DNA from: Ramlibacter henchirensis
GTDB lineage: Bacteria; Pseudomonadota; Gammaproteobacteria; Burkholderiales; Burkholderiaceae_C
NCBI RefSeq assembly: GCF_004682015.1
Contig: NZ_SMLM01000001.1
Span: 1,302,001-1,366,000 of the forward strand
Reading direction: 5' to 3'
Length of the DNA stretch: 64,000 bases
Position numbers and translations under genes: made by a program. How positions within the stretch are numbered: the stretch's first letter is position 1; each line of letters begins with the position of its first letter. Shown here piece by piece: positions 36,271 through 45,724 of the stretch. Under the pieces are notes generated by a model. The model saw nothing but the letters and a program-made list of their open reading frames with translations. It was not told the DNA's origin and did not search any database.

Positions 36271-38256
36271 ATGAGCGCCATCGAATCGGTCCTGGTCGAA
36301 AACCGCGTGTTCCCCCCGTCCGACGCGGCCACGCGCGGCGCCCGCATTTCCGGAATGGCGGCCTACGAGGCGCTGTGCAAGGAAGCGGAAAAGGACTTCG
36401 AAGGCTTCTGGGCGCGGCTCGCGCGCGAAAACCTGGACTGGACCAAGCCCTTCACGAAGACGCTGAACGAATCCAGCGCCCCGTTCTACAAGTGGTACGA
36501 GGACGGCGAGCTCAACGCGTCGGCCAACTGCCTGGACAAGCACATCGGCACGCCGGTGGAGAACAAGACCGCGATCGTGTTCGAGGCCGACGACGGCAGC
36601 GTCAGCACCGTCACCTACAAGGATCTGCTGTCCCGCGTGGCCCGCTTCGCCAATGCGCTCAAGGCGCAGGGGATCAGGAAGGGCGACCGCGTCATCGTCT
36701 ACATGCCGATGACCATCGACGGCGTGGTGGCCATGCAGGCCTGCGCGCGCATCGGCGCCACCCACAGCGTGGTGTTCGGCGGCTTCTCGGCCAAGGCGCT
36801 GAACGAACGCATCATCGATGCCGGCGCGGTCTCGGTGATCACGGCCAACTTCCAGATGCGCGGCGGCAAGGAGCTGCCCCTGAAGGCCATCGTCGACGAG
36901 GCCATCGGCATGGGCGGCTGCGACACGCTCAGGACCGTGCTGGTCTACATGCGCACGCCTTCGGCCTGCAACATGGTGGCCGGCCGCGACAAGACGTTCG
37001 AGGAAGTGCTCAAGGGCCAGCCGGACCAGTGCGAGCCGGTCAGCGTGAACGCGGAGCACCCGCTGTTCATCCTCTACACCTCGGGCTCCACCGGCAAACC
37101 CAAGGGCGTGCAGCACTCCACCGGCGGCTACCTGCTGTGGGCCAGCCTCACCATGCAGTGGACCTTCGACATCCGGCCGGAGGACGTGTTCTGGTGCACG
37201 GCCGACATCGGCTGGGTCACGGGCCACACCTACGTGGCCTACGGGCCGCTGGCGGTGGGCGCCACGCAGGTGATCTTCGAAGGCATCCCCACGTACCCGA
37301 ACGCGGGCCGCTTCTGGCAGATGATCGAGAAGCACAAGGTGACCGTTTTCTACACGGCGCCCACGGCCATCCGCTCGCTGATCAAGGCGGCGGAGACCGA
37401 CGAGAAGGTGCACCCGAAGAACTGGAACCTCTCGAGCCTTCGCATCCTGGGCAGCGTCGGCGAGCCGATCAACCCGGAAGCGTGGATGTGGTACCACCGG
37501 AACGTGGGCGGCGAACGCTGCCCGATCGTCGACACCTTCTGGCAGACCGAGACCGGCGGCCACATGATCACGCCGCTGCCGGGGGCCACGCCGCTGGTGC
37601 CGGGTTCGTGCACGCTGCCGCTGCCGGGCATCATCGCCGCCATCGTGGACGAGTCCGGCAAGGACCTTCCCAATGGCTCGGGGGGCATGCTGGTGGTCAA
37701 GCGGCCCTGGCCTTCGATGATCCGCACGATCTGGGGCGACCCGGAGCGTTTCAAGAAGAGCTACTTCCCGCCGGAGATGGGCGGCCGCATCTACCTGGCG
37801 GGCGACGGCGCGGTGCGCGACGAGCAGCGCGGCTACTTCCGCATCACCGGCCGCATCGACGACGTGCTGAACGTCTCGGGCCACCGCCTGGGGACGATGG
37901 AGATCGAGTCGGCGCTGGTTTCCAAGACCGACCTGGTGGCGGAAGCCGCCGTCGTCGGACGTCCGGACGAGCTGACCGGCGAGGCGATCTGCGCCTTCGT
38001 CGTGCTCAAGCGGCCGCGGCCCAAGGGCGAGGAGGCCAGGCAGATCGCCAGCGACTTGCGCAACTGGGTGGCCAAGGAAATCGGCCCGATCGCCAAGCCC
38101 AAGGACATCCGCTTCGGCGACAACCTCCCCAAGACCCGCAGCGGCAAGATCATGCGGCGGCTGTTGCGCAGCATCGCCAAGGGGGAGGCGATCACGCAGG
38201 ACACATCGACCTTGGAGAACCCCGCGATCCTGGAGCAGTTGGCCGAGAAGAACTGA
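36271..38256 (+). CDS. acs: Acetyl-CoA synthetase
   Basis: A 661-residue AMP-forming acetate (or propionate) CoA ligase, full family length. Motifs: phosphate loop [25 protein letters not shown] for adenylate, and the C-terminal [13 protein letters not shown] whose lysine is the usual acetylation switch. It activates acetate to acetyl-CoA for the glyoxylate and TCA cycles. The ATG follows CCGGAGA. A strong shared terminator follows. Confidence 0.95.
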   Translation: MSAIESVLVENRVFPPSDAATRGARISGMAAYEALCKEAEKDFEGFWARLARENLDWTKPFTKTLNESSAPFYKWYEDGELNASANCLDKHIGTPVENKTAIVFEADDGSVSTVTYKDLLSRVARFANALKAQGIRKGDRVIVYMPMTIDGVVAMQACARIGATHSVVFGGFSAKALNERIIDAGAVSVITANFQMRGGKELPLKAIVDEAIGMGGCDTLRTVLVYMRTPSACNMVAGRDKTFEEVLKGQPDQCEPVSVNAEHPLFILYTSGSTGKPKGVQHSTGGYLLWASLTMQWTFDIRPEDVFWCTADIGWVTGHTYVAYGPLAVGATQVIFEGIPTYPNAGRFWQMIEKHKVTVFYTAPTAIRSLIKAAETDEKVHPKNWNLSSLRILGSVGEPINPEAWMWYHRNVGGERCPIVDTFWQTETGGHMITPLPGATPLVPGSCTLPLPGIIAAIVDESGKDLPNGSGGMLVVKRPWPSMIRTIWGDPERFKKSYFPPEMGGRIYLAGDGAVRDEQRGYFRITGRIDDVLNVSGHRLGTMEIESALVSKTDLVAEAAVVGRPDELTGEAICAFVVLKRPRPKGEEARQIASDLRNWVAKEIGPIAKPKDIRFGDNLPKTRSGKIMRRLLRSIAKGEAITQDTSTLENPAILEQLAEKN

Positions 38257-38265
38257 ACCTCCGGT

Positions 38266-38308
38266 CCCAAAGCAGAAGGCCCGCTTCCGCGGGCCTTTCT
38301 GCTTTGGG
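38266..38308. terminator. Bidirectional terminator between acs and the cytochrome c gene
   Basis: Arms of 19 and 20 bases (CCCAAAGCAGAAGGCCCGC with TTCC loop, one bulged base) form a long near-perfect hairpin; both arms contain A/T-rich ends that become a T-tract in either direction. It lies between convergent genes. Confidence 0.85.
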
Positions 38309-38316
38309 CGCTGAGC

Positions 38317-38622
38317 TTATTTCTGGCTCATCACCCACGCCGCCAGCTTCTTGGCTTCCGCCTCGCTGACCTGCGTGTTGGCCGGCATGGGCACGGGGCC
38401 CCAGACGCCGGCGCCGCCCTTCTGGATCTTGGCGGCCAGCTTGTCCACGGCGTCCTTCTGGCCGGCGTACTTGGCGGCCACGTCCTTGTACGAGGGGCCG
38501 ACCAGTTTCTTGTCCGTCGCATGGCAGGCCATGCAGTTCTTGGCCGTGGCCAGCGCCTGGTCCGCCAGCGCGGGACCGGCCGCAACAAACGCGGCTGCAA
38601 GGGCGATCAGGGCACGTTTCAT
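38317..38622 (-). CDS. Small class I c-type cytochrome
   Basis: A 101-residue periplasmic cytochrome of the c551/c5 type. Sec signal to about residue 20 (PALADQ), haem site CMACH (Cys30, Cys33, His34) and axial Met79 in PVPMPANT. It should shuttle electrons between the bc1 complex and terminal oxidases or other periplasmic donors and acceptors. Confidence 0.94.
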   Translation of the reverse strand: MKRALIALAAAFVAAGPALADQALATAKNCMACHATDKKLVGPSYKDVAAKYAGQKDAVDKLAAKIQKGGAGVWGPVPMPANTQVSEAEAKKLAAWVMSQK

Positions 38623-38724
38623 GAAGGGTTTCCTCTACGGTTGGGTTACAGTCCTTGAACGTGATTGTAGTGACCTCGGTTGACCCTGATGGGTTCCCCC
38701 GCAAGGTGAACGCGAGGTAAAGCC

Positions 38725-38746
38725 GCCCGGCCCGCCGGGCTTTCTT
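38725..38746 (+). promoter_or_regulatory. Terminator-like hairpin in the leader of the Trp-rich protein gene
   Basis: GCCCGG-CCCG-CCGGGC followed by TTTCTT, 15 bp before the ATG at 38762. No plus-strand gene lies just upstream, so it may act within the leader of the downstream gene, or end a short unannotated transcript. Confidence 0.4.
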
Positions 38747-38761
38747 GCGGAGAGTGCGTCG

Positions 38762-39001
38762 ATGTTGTTCCTCGGTGTGGGCATCCTCTTGCTGGCCCTG
38801 AAGTACCTCGAGATCGATCCCGTCGCCGCCTGGCCGTGGTGGGGCGTGCTGCTCCCCTTCGGCCTGGCGTTCGTCTGGTGGACGTGGGCGGACTGGACGG
38901 GCTACACCAAGAAGAAGGCCGTGCAGCGCGAGAACGACAAGCGCCAGGCCCGCATCGACAAGAGCCGCGCGGCCATGGGCATGCCGCCCAAGCGCCGCTG
39001 A
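38762..39001 (+). CDS. Small Trp-rich membrane protein (TIGR04438-like)
   Basis: A 79-residue protein with two hydrophobic segments (about 2-20 and 25-45), tryptophans clustered in the second (AWPWWGVLLPF, FVWWTWADW), and a strongly basic C-terminal tail ending MGMPPKRR. This matches the small Trp-rich family common in Comamonadaceae; function unknown. It ends 1 bp before the convergent FAD oxidoreductase stop. Confidence 0.82.
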   Translation: MLFLGVGILLLALKYLEIDPVAAWPWWGVLLPFGLAFVWWTWADWTGYTKKKAVQRENDKRQARIDKSRAAMGMPPKRR

Positions 39002-39002
39002 G

Positions 39003-40499
39003 CTAGCGCAGCTCGGTCGTCCGCCGCTTCAGCGGCGCGACCGCGGGCCCCTCGATCACCGTCCCGTCCGGTCGGAACCGGCTTCCGTGGCAGGGGCAGT
39101 CCCAACTGGTCTCCACGCTGTTCCAGCGCACCTTGCAGCCCATGTGGGTGCAGACCGGCGACACCGCGAACAGCTCGCCGTCCGGGGCGCGATACGCCGC
39201 GAACGTCTCGCCATCGGCTTCCACGATCGCGCTGTCGCCCGGCGCCAGGTTGGCCAGGTGCTCATGCTGGCCGCCGGTCAGGTAGCCCTGCACCAGGGTC
39301 TTGAGCGTGGTGACGTTCTCCTCGACGAGGGCCTTGGCGCCCTTCATCGGCGTGAAGCGCCGCGGCGAGCAGCGTTCGATGAATGCATCCTTCTGGCCGG
39401 CCAGTTCGGCGGCGATGCCGCGCGCGGCGACAGTTCCCCACGTCAGGCCGTCGGTGGCGAAGCCGGTCGCGATGAAGCAGCCGGAGTGGTCGCGGCCGAT
39501 GTAGGGCAGTCCGTCGTGCGAGCGGTAGTTCTGCGCGGACCACCGATGCACCAGCGGCCCCGGGCTCAGGTGGCTGTTGGCCATGGCCTCGACGGCCATC
39601 AATGCCGCCTTGGCGTTGTGCGTGCCGACCTTGTGTTCCGATCCGGCGGCGACCAGGTAGCGCTTGCCTTCGTGGACCAGGATTCGGATCGACAGGCCTT
39701 CCTCGCCCTTCCACCAGAAGATGCCCGGCCCTGGGTCGACGGCGCCGACCTCGAACGCGACCGCGTACTCGCGGTGCACCGGCATCTCGGCATGCACGAT
39801 GTGCACGCCCTTGGGGGAGTGCGTGGCCATGACGATCTCGCCGGCCTTGACCGTGCCGCCCGAGGTGGTGGCGATACGCTGCTTCGCGTCGAGCTCCAGC
39901 ACGCGCGAGTGCTCGTGCACCGAAGCGCCGGCCTTCGCCGCGAGACGCGCCAGTCCCGTGACGTAGGCCTGTGGCTGGAACTGGGCCTGGTCCGCCAGCA
40001 CCATCACGCGGCCCGAAGGCGGCGGCAAGCCGCCCGGCCAGCCTTCTTCCATGCGCACGGGCGCGCCCAGCCGCGCGAGCGTCTGGTGCTCCTGCTCGAC
40101 CGAGGGCTGGTCCGTCGCGAACCGCGCGCCACGGTACATCGCGCAGCGGGTGAACGCGGCGCCGGGCAGGTCCCGGCAGCGTTGCTCGATGAAGTCGACG
40201 GCCGACTTGCGGGCAAGCATCGCTTCGCGCGCCACGCCGTCGTCCCAGCTGGACGCGACGGACGACAGGCCCTGGCTGGTCGTCATGTACAGGTTGCCGG
40301 TGGAGTTGCCGGTCGTTCCACTGCCGATCTCGTCGGCTTCCAGCAGCACGACCTTGCGTCCCTGCTCCGCGAGCAGCAGCGCGGTGGTAACGCCCGTAAT
40401 CCCGCCGCCGATCACCAGCACGTCGCACTGCTCGTCGCCCTTCAGCATGCCGAAGCACGGGCCGCGCGCGGTCGCGCGCCACAGCGAGGTGGTGTCCAT
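39003..40499 (-). CDS. FAD-dependent oxidoreductase with C-terminal Rieske domain
   Basis: A 498-residue fusion. The N-terminal part (about 1-385) is a DAO-type FAD oxidoreductase with CDVLVIGGGITGVTTALLLA near residue 25. The C-terminal part (about 410-498) is a Rieske [2Fe-2S] domain with CTHMGC and CPCHGSRF ligands. Such fusions are believed to oxidise amines or amino acids and pass electrons to the Rieske centre; the substrate here is unknown. No signal peptide is seen, so it is probably cytosolic. Confidence 0.88.
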   Translation of the reverse strand: MDTTSLWRATARGPCFGMLKGDEQCDVLVIGGGITGVTTALLLAEQGRKVVLLEADEIGSGTTGNSTGNLYMTTSQGLSSVASSWDDGVAREAMLARKSAVDFIEQRCRDLPGAAFTRCAMYRGARFATDQPSVEQEHQTLARLGAPVRMEEGWPGGLPPPSGRVMVLADQAQFQPQAYVTGLARLAAKAGASVHEHSRVLELDAKQRIATTSGGTVKAGEIVMATHSPKGVHIVHAEMPVHREYAVAFEVGAVDPGPGIFWWKGEEGLSIRILVHEGKRYLVAAGSEHKVGTHNAKAALMAVEAMANSHLSPGPLVHRWSAQNYRSHDGLPYIGRDHSGCFIATGFATDGLTWGTVAARGIAAELAGQKDAFIERCSPRRFTPMKGAKALVEENVTTLKTLVQGYLTGGQHEHLANLAPGDSAIVEADGETFAAYRAPDGELFAVSPVCTHMGCKVRWNSVETSWDCPCHGSRFRPDGTVIEGPAVAPLKRRTTELR

Positions 40500-40639
40500 G
40501 GCGGTTCTCCTGGTGGGAGTTCGATGCTAGGACGAGCCAGCGTGGGGAACGTGTAGGAAAACGGCGGCATCCGTTCCCGCTCTTCATCTTGTTCCCTGCC
40601 GCGACCCCGGACCGCCGTGGGCAAACCGGGAAGAACAAC

Positions 40640-42334
40640 TCAGAAGTTGTCCAGCACCGCCCCCTTGCTCGCACTCGCCGCGTTGAACGCGAACTTCGCC
40701 TGCACGCCCCGCGTGTACCGCGGCGCCGGCGCCTTCCAGCCAGACCGCCGCTTGGCCAGCTCCGCGTCATCGACGTTCAGCTGCAGCTTGAGCTGGTGCG
40801 CATCGATCGTGATCGAGTCGCCTTCCTTCACGAGCGCGATGTTGCCGCCGGCGGCCGCTTCCGGCGCCACGTGGCCCACCACCATGCCCCACGTGCCGCC
40901 GGAGAAGCGGCCGTCGGTGATCAGGCCCACGCTCTCCCCGAGCCCGGCGCCGATGAGCGCTCCGGTGGGCGCCAGCATCTCGGGCATGCCCGGGCCGCCC
41001 TTGGGGCCCAGGTAGCGCAGCACCATCACATCGCCCGCCTTGATCTTTCCGGCCAGGATCGCCTCCAGCGCCGACTGCTCGTCGTCGAAAACGCGCGCCG
41101 GGCCGGTGATCACCGGGTTCTTCAGGCCGGTGATCTTGGCCACCGCACCTTCGGGCGAGAGGTTGCCCTTGAGGATGGCGAGGTGGCCTTCCTTGTACAT
41201 CGGCTTGTCGATCGGCCGGATCACGTCCTGGCCGCCACGCGGCTGGTCCGGCACCTCGGCAAGCACCTGCGCGATGGTCTTGCCGGTGATGGTGATGCAG
41301 TCGCCGTGCAGCAGGCCGGCCTTGAGCAGCACCTTCATGACCTGCGGAATGCCGCCGGCGCGGTGCAGGTCCACCGCGAGGTACTTGCCCGAGGGCTTGA
41401 GGTCGCAGATCACCGGCGTGCGCTTGCGGATACGCTCGAAGTCGTCGATGGTCCACTCCACCTCGGCCGCGTGGGCGATGGCCAGGAAGTGCAGCACCGC
41501 GTTGGTCGATCCGCCCGTGGCCATGATCACCGCCACCGCGTTCTCGATCGCCTTGCGCGTCACGATGTCGCGCGGCTTGATGTCCTTCCTGATCGCCTCC
41601 AGCAGCACCTTGGCCGACTCGCGCGCCGAGTTCATCTTCTCGTCGTGCGGGTTGGCCATGGTGGAGGAGTAGGGCAGGGAGATGCCCATCGCCTCGAAGG
41701 CCGAGGACATGGTGTTGGCCGTGTACATGCCCCCGCAGGAACCGGTGCCGGGGATCGCGTGCTGCTCGATGTCCTTGAGGTCCTGGTCGCTGATCTTGCC
41801 GGCGGCGTTCTGGCCCACGGCCTCGAACACGCTGACGATGTTCAGGTCCTCGCCCTTCCACTTGCCGGGCAGGATGGTGCCGCCATAGACGTAGATGGCG
41901 GGCACGTTGGCGCGCAGCATCCCCATCAGGCCGCCCGGCATGTTCTTGTCGCAGCCGCCGATGACCACCACCCCGTCCATCCACTGGCCCTGCACGCAGG
42001 TCTCGATGCAGTCGGCGATCACCTCGCGGCTGACCAGCGAGTACTTCATGCCCTCGGTGCCCATGGCCATGCCGTCGCTGATGGTGGGCGTGCCGAAGAT
42101 CTGCGGATTGCCGCCCGCCTCCTCGATGCCGGCGACGGCCGCGTCGGCCAGCTTCTGCAGGCCGCTGTTGCACGGCGTGATGGTGCTGTGGCCGTTGGCC
42201 ACGCCGACCATGGGCTTGCCGAAGTCGGTCTCCTTGTAGCCCATGCCGTAGTACATGGAGCGGTTCGGCGCGCGCGACTTGCCTTCGGTGATGTTGCTGC
42301 TGCGCAGGTGCAGGCGGATCGGCTGTTCGGCCAC
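40640..42334 (-). CDS. ilvD: Dihydroxy-acid dehydratase
   Basis: A 564-residue Fe-S dehydratase of valine, isoleucine and pantothenate synthesis, converting 2,3-dihydroxy-3-methyl acids to 2-oxo acids. Cluster cysteines lie in [21 protein letters not shown] and [18 protein letters not shown] start at 42334 is preferred because AGGAGA lies 6 bases upstream and it gives the usual N-terminus; an ATG at 42373 in frame would add 13 residues. Divergent from lgt. Confidence 0.93.
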   Translation of the reverse strand: MAEQPIRLHLRSSNITEGKSRAPNRSMYYGMGYKETDFGKPMVGVANGHSTITPCNSGLQKLADAAVAGIEEAGGNPQIFGTPTISDGMAMGTEGMKYSLVSREVIADCIETCVQGQWMDGVVVIGGCDKNMPGGLMGMLRANVPAIYVYGGTILPGKWKGEDLNIVSVFEAVGQNAAGKISDQDLKDIEQHAIPGTGSCGGMYTANTMSSAFEAMGISLPYSSTMANPHDEKMNSARESAKVLLEAIRKDIKPRDIVTRKAIENAVAVIMATGGSTNAVLHFLAIAHAAEVEWTIDDFERIRKRTPVICDLKPSGKYLAVDLHRAGGIPQVMKVLLKAGLLHGDCITITGKTIAQVLAEVPDQPRGGQDVIRPIDKPMYKEGHLAILKGNLSPEGAVAKITGLKNPVITGPARVFDDEQSALEAILAGKIKAGDVMVLRYLGPKGGPGMPEMLAPTGALIGAGLGESVGLITDGRFSGGTWGMVVGHVAPEAAAGGNIALVKEGDSITIDAHQLKLQLNVDDAELAKRRSGWKAPAPRYTRGVQAKFAFNAASASKGAVLDNF

Positions 42335-42423
42335 GGCGGTCTCCTGGGAATCGATGCTCGCGAAAGCCCGCAAGTATGCCGGAGCGGCCTGCGCCTCAGC
42401 CTCAGGCGCGGCACAATGGCCGC

Positions 42424-43275
42424 ATGCTGATTCACCCGAAGATCGACCCGGTCGCCTTCCAGGTCGGCCCGCTGGCGGTGCACTGGTACGGCCTGACCTA
42501 CCTGGCCGCCTTCGGCCTGTTCTTCTTCCTGGCCACCCGGCGGCTGCGGCACGAGCCCTATGCCTCGCTGCAGGGCGCGGGCGCGTGGAGCAAGCGGGAC
42601 ATCGAGGACATGCTGTTCCTGGGCGTCGTGGGCGTCATCCTGGGCGGGCGCCTGGGCTACTGCCTGTTCTACAAGCCCGCCTACTACGCCGCGCACCCGC
42701 TGGAGATCTTCTTCATCTGGCAAGGCGGCATGAGTTTCCACGGCGGAATGCTGGGGGTGATCGCCTCGCAGTGGTGGTATGCGCGCTCGCGCGGCAAGCC
42801 CTTCTGGCAGGTGATGGACTTCGTGGCGCCGTGCGTGCCGCTCGGCCTGGCGGCGGGGCGCGTGGGCAATTTCATCAACGGCGAGTTGTGGGGCCGCGCC
42901 GCCGACCCGTCGCTGCCCTGGGCGATGGCGTTCCCGCAGAGCGGCTCGATGCTGCCGCGCCATCCTTCGCAGGTCTACCAGTTCCTGCTCGAAGGCGTGC
43001 TGCTGTTCGTGCTGCTCTGGCTGTATGCGCGCCAGCCGCGTCGTGAGGCGCAGGTCTCGGCCATGTTCCTCATCGGCTACGGCGTGTTCCGCTTCATCGC
43101 CGAATTCTTCCGCGAGCCCGACGGGCACCTGCTCTGGCTGAAGGACCAGACCGGCATGAGCATGGGCCAGTGGCTGTGCGTTCCCATGATCCTGTTCGGC
43201 ATCGCCCTGTGGGTGTGGGCGCAGCGGCGGCCGGAACACAGCACCGCGCCCGCGCGTCCCCGGAGGGCCGGATGA
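42424..43275 (+). CDS. lgt: Prolipoprotein diacylglyceryl transferase
   Basis: A 283-residue inner-membrane enzyme that moves diacylglyceryl from phosphatidylglycerol to the lipobox Cys of prolipoproteins. Seven or so membrane segments, the signature [14 protein letters not shown] with catalytic Arg, and the HxGG-type MSFHGGMLG motif. The ATG at 42424 is used; an in-frame ATG at 42376 would overlap the divergent ilvD region. Its stop overlaps the malonyl-CoA decarboxylase start by 4 bp. It would serve the three lipoproteins in this window. Confidence 0.95.
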   Translation: MLIHPKIDPVAFQVGPLAVHWYGLTYLAAFGLFFFLATRRLRHEPYASLQGAGAWSKRDIEDMLFLGVVGVILGGRLGYCLFYKPAYYAAHPLEIFFIWQGGMSFHGGMLGVIASQWWYARSRGKPFWQVMDFVAPCVPLGLAAGRVGNFINGELWGRAADPSLPWAMAFPQSGSMLPRHPSQVYQFLLEGVLLFVLLWLYARQPRREAQVSAMFLIGYGVFRFIAEFFREPDGHLLWLKDQTGMSMGQWLCVPMILFGIALWVWAQRRPEHSTAPARPRRAG

Positions 43276-44630
43276 GCGTCGCAAGCGATTGGCTGAGCCG
43301 CAGCTTCGCGCTGCTGCGGCCCACCGGCGACGCTGCGGCGAAGCCAGGGGCCGAAGCGCGCCTGCCCCGGTCGACCACCGAGCGCCTGCAGGCGACGCTG
43401 CGCCGCGACCCGGAGGCGCTGTCGCCACGCGCATTGCGCCGTGCGCTCACCGAATTGCAGGCCGTCGTCGATCCGCGCGTGAGCGAAGTCGAAGGCGCCC
43501 GGCTGGCCCACGGCTTCATGAACTGGTACGCGGAGGCCACGCCCGAGGAGCGGCGCGATGCCTGGCTGCTGATGAGCGAGCAGTTCGCGCCCGACGCCGC
43601 CAAGGTGCGCGCCGCGCGCGAGCACTACGAAACGGCACTCGGCACGCCCGAAGAAGGGCATGCCGAGATCCGCCTGCGCCGCGCCTTCACTTCGCCGCGC
43701 ACGCGCCTGCTGCAACGCTTCGCGGGGTCGCCGGACGGCATCCGCTTCCTGGTGGACTTGCGCGCTGAGTTGCTTGGCCACCTGAAGTCCGACCGCCGGC
43801 TGCTGCCGCTGGAAGCCGAACTCGAAGCCCTGTTCTCCACCTGGTTCGACGTCGCCTTCCTGGAGCTGCAGCGCATCAGCTGGGACTCGCCCGCCTCGCT
43901 GGTCGAAAAGCTCATCAAGTATGAGGCGGTTCACGACATCCGCAGCTGGGCCGACGTCAAGAACCGGCTGGACAGCGACCGCCGCTGCTACGGCTTCTTC
44001 CATCCGCGCATGCCGGGCGAGCCGCTGATCTTCGTCGAGGTGGCGCTCATGGACGGCATCGCCGACAGCATCACGCCGCTGCTGGACGAGGCCGGGCCGG
44101 TCTCGGACCTGGTGCGCGCCACGACGGCGATCTTCTATTCGATCAGCAACACGCAGGCCGGACTCAAGGGCGTGAGCTTCGGCGACTCGCTGATCAAGCA
44201 CGTGGTGGAAACGCTGAAGGCCGAATTCCCGCGGCTCAAGACCTTTGCGACCCTTTCGCCGATTCCGGGCCTTCGGCTGTGGATGCAGAAGAACGCGCCG
44301 CCGGAGCTGATCGCGGCGCTGGAGGACCCGCTCGCCTTGCCGCCGAAGTCGCCCGAGCGCGCGCAGCTCCTGGCCTGGGCGGCGCGTTATCTCGGGCGGG
44401 AGTTGGACAATGGCAAGCCCCTGGACCCCGTGGCGCGCTTCCACCTGGGCAACGGTGCTCGCGTGGAGCGGCTCAACTGGGCGGCCGACCCCTCGCCCAA
44501 GGGCCTGAAGCAGTCGTTCGGCCTGATGGTGAACTACCTGTACGACCCCAAGCGCCTGGACAAGCACCGCGCCATGCTCGCGCAGGGACAAATCCCGATT
44601 TCCGGCGCCATCGAAGACCTGTACGGTTGA
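43272..44630 (+). CDS. matA: Malonyl-CoA decarboxylase
   Basis: A 452-residue MCD/MatA enzyme that decarboxylates malonyl-CoA to acetyl-CoA. N-terminal helical domain (about 50-180) and a GNAT-fold catalytic domain with [32 protein letters not shown] and [12 protein letters not shown], which holds the catalytic Ser region. It overlaps lgt by 4 bp and is followed by a Bug protein and malonyl-CoA synthetase, giving a malonate-use unit. Confidence 0.94.
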   Translation: MSVASDWLSRSFALLRPTGDAAAKPGAEARLPRSTTERLQATLRRDPEALSPRALRRALTELQAVVDPRVSEVEGARLAHGFMNWYAEATPEERRDAWLLMSEQFAPDAAKVRAAREHYETALGTPEEGHAEIRLRRAFTSPRTRLLQRFAGSPDGIRFLVDLRAELLGHLKSDRRLLPLEAELEALFSTWFDVAFLELQRISWDSPASLVEKLIKYEAVHDIRSWADVKNRLDSDRRCYGFFHPRMPGEPLIFVEVALMDGIADSITPLLDEAGPVSDLVRATTAIFYSISNTQAGLKGVSFGDSLIKHVVETLKAEFPRLKTFATLSPIPGLRLWMQKNAPPELIAALEDPLALPPKSPERAQLLAWAARYLGRELDNGKPLDPVARFHLGNGARVERLNWAADPSPKGLKQSFGLMVNYLYDPKRLDKHRAMLAQGQIPISGAIEDLYG

Positions 44631-44667
44631 TATCTTTCTGCAAATACAACGGCAAGGAGACAGGCAG

Positions 44668-45654
44668 ATGAAGGCATTCGGATTACAGCGGCGCGACGTG
44701 CTGCGCGCGGCCGCGGCGGCGGCGGTCAGCCCCGTGGCTTTCGCTCAGGGCAACGGCTGGCCGGCGCGGCCGGTCACCGTGGTCGTTCCGTTCCCCGCCG
44801 GCGGCGGCACCGATGCCTTCGCGCGTCCGTTGTCGGCGCAGTTCGCCAAGCAGACCGGCAAGCAACTGATCATCGACAACAAGGGCGGGGCCGGCGGCAC
44901 CGTGGGCGCCAGCGCCGCGGCCAAGCTTGCCCCGGACGGCTACAACCTGTTCATGGGCGCGGTGCACCACACCATCGCGCCGTCCATCTATCCGCGGCTC
45001 GACTACGACCTCGAGAAGGACTTCGTGCCGATCACGCTGGTGGCGCGCGTGCCGCAGGTGGTGGTGGTCAATCCCAAGCGCATCGACGCGCCGGATTTCA
45101 AGACCTTCCTGGACATGGTCAGGCGCAACCCGGGCCGCTACAACTACGCGTCCGCCGGCAACGGCACGTCGCACCACCTGGCCGGCGAGCTGTTCAAGAT
45201 CCAGACCAAGACCTTCATCACCCACATTCCATACCGCGGCGCGGGCCCCGCGCTGCAGGACCTGATCACCGGCAGCGCCGACCTGATGTTCGACGGCCTG
45301 GGCTCCTCGGCCGGCCACATCAAGGGCGGCCGCATCCGCGCGCTGATGGTCTCGGGCAACAAGCGCAACCCGGCGTTGCCCGACGTGCCCAGTGCCTCCG
45401 AGGTCGGCCTGCCCGACTACACCGTCACGACCTGGTATGGCCTCTGGGCGCCCAAGGGCACCCCGCCGGACGCGGCAAGCCGCATTGCCGAGGAAGTGCG
45501 CAAGGCCATCCAGAGCGACGAACTCAAGGCGATCTGGGCCAACCAGGGCGCCGAGTTCCCCAACTTCTCGCAGCAGCAGTTCGCCTCCTTCATCAGCGGC
45601 GAGATCAAGCGCTGGAACCAGGTGGTCAAGACCGCCGGCGTGAAGGCCGACTGA
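44668..45654 (+). CDS. Bug/TctC family solute-binding protein, probably for malonate
   Basis: A 328-residue periplasmic protein with a Tat-like leader (Arg8-Arg9, cleavage near AFA-Q at 26). Bug motifs: VTVVVPFPAGGGTDAF, IIDNKGGAGGTVG and LITGSADLMFDGL. It lies between malonyl-CoA decarboxylase and malonyl-CoA synthetase, so malonate is the likely ligand. This would replace MatC or MadLM uptake; the matching TctA/TctB permease is not in the window. Confidence 0.9.
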   Translation: MKAFGLQRRDVLRAAAAAAVSPVAFAQGNGWPARPVTVVVPFPAGGGTDAFARPLSAQFAKQTGKQLIIDNKGGAGGTVGASAAAKLAPDGYNLFMGAVHHTIAPSIYPRLDYDLEKDFVPITLVARVPQVVVVNPKRIDAPDFKTFLDMVRRNPGRYNYASAGNGTSHHLAGELFKIQTKTFITHIPYRGAGPALQDLITGSADLMFDGLGSSAGHIKGGRIRALMVSGNKRNPALPDVPSASEVGLPDYTVTTWYGLWAPKGTPPDAASRIAEEVRKAIQSDELKAIWANQGAEFPNFSQQQFASFISGEIKRWNQVVKTAGVKAD

Positions 45655-45672
45655 GGGCTCCCCCACATCCAC

Positions 45673-45711
45673 AGGCCCGGTCGCAGCGGAAGGGTCCGCG
45701 CGGCCGGGCCT
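45673..45711. other. Strong intergenic hairpin between Bug and matB genes
   Basis: Outer arms AGGCCCGGTCGC and GCGGCCGGGCCT (12 bases, one G-T pair) enclose an inner stem GCGGA/TCCGC. There is no T-tract, so it may act as an mRNA processing or stability element, or a factor-dependent pause, between genes of one operon. Confidence 0.5.
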
Positions 45712-45724
45712 TCGAACGACTGAA

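Noticed and set aside
39087..42430. Long plus-strand frames opposite the FAD oxidoreductase and ilvD
   Set aside because: Both minus-strand genes have full motifs; the plus-strand products are His/Arg/Ala-rich shadows.
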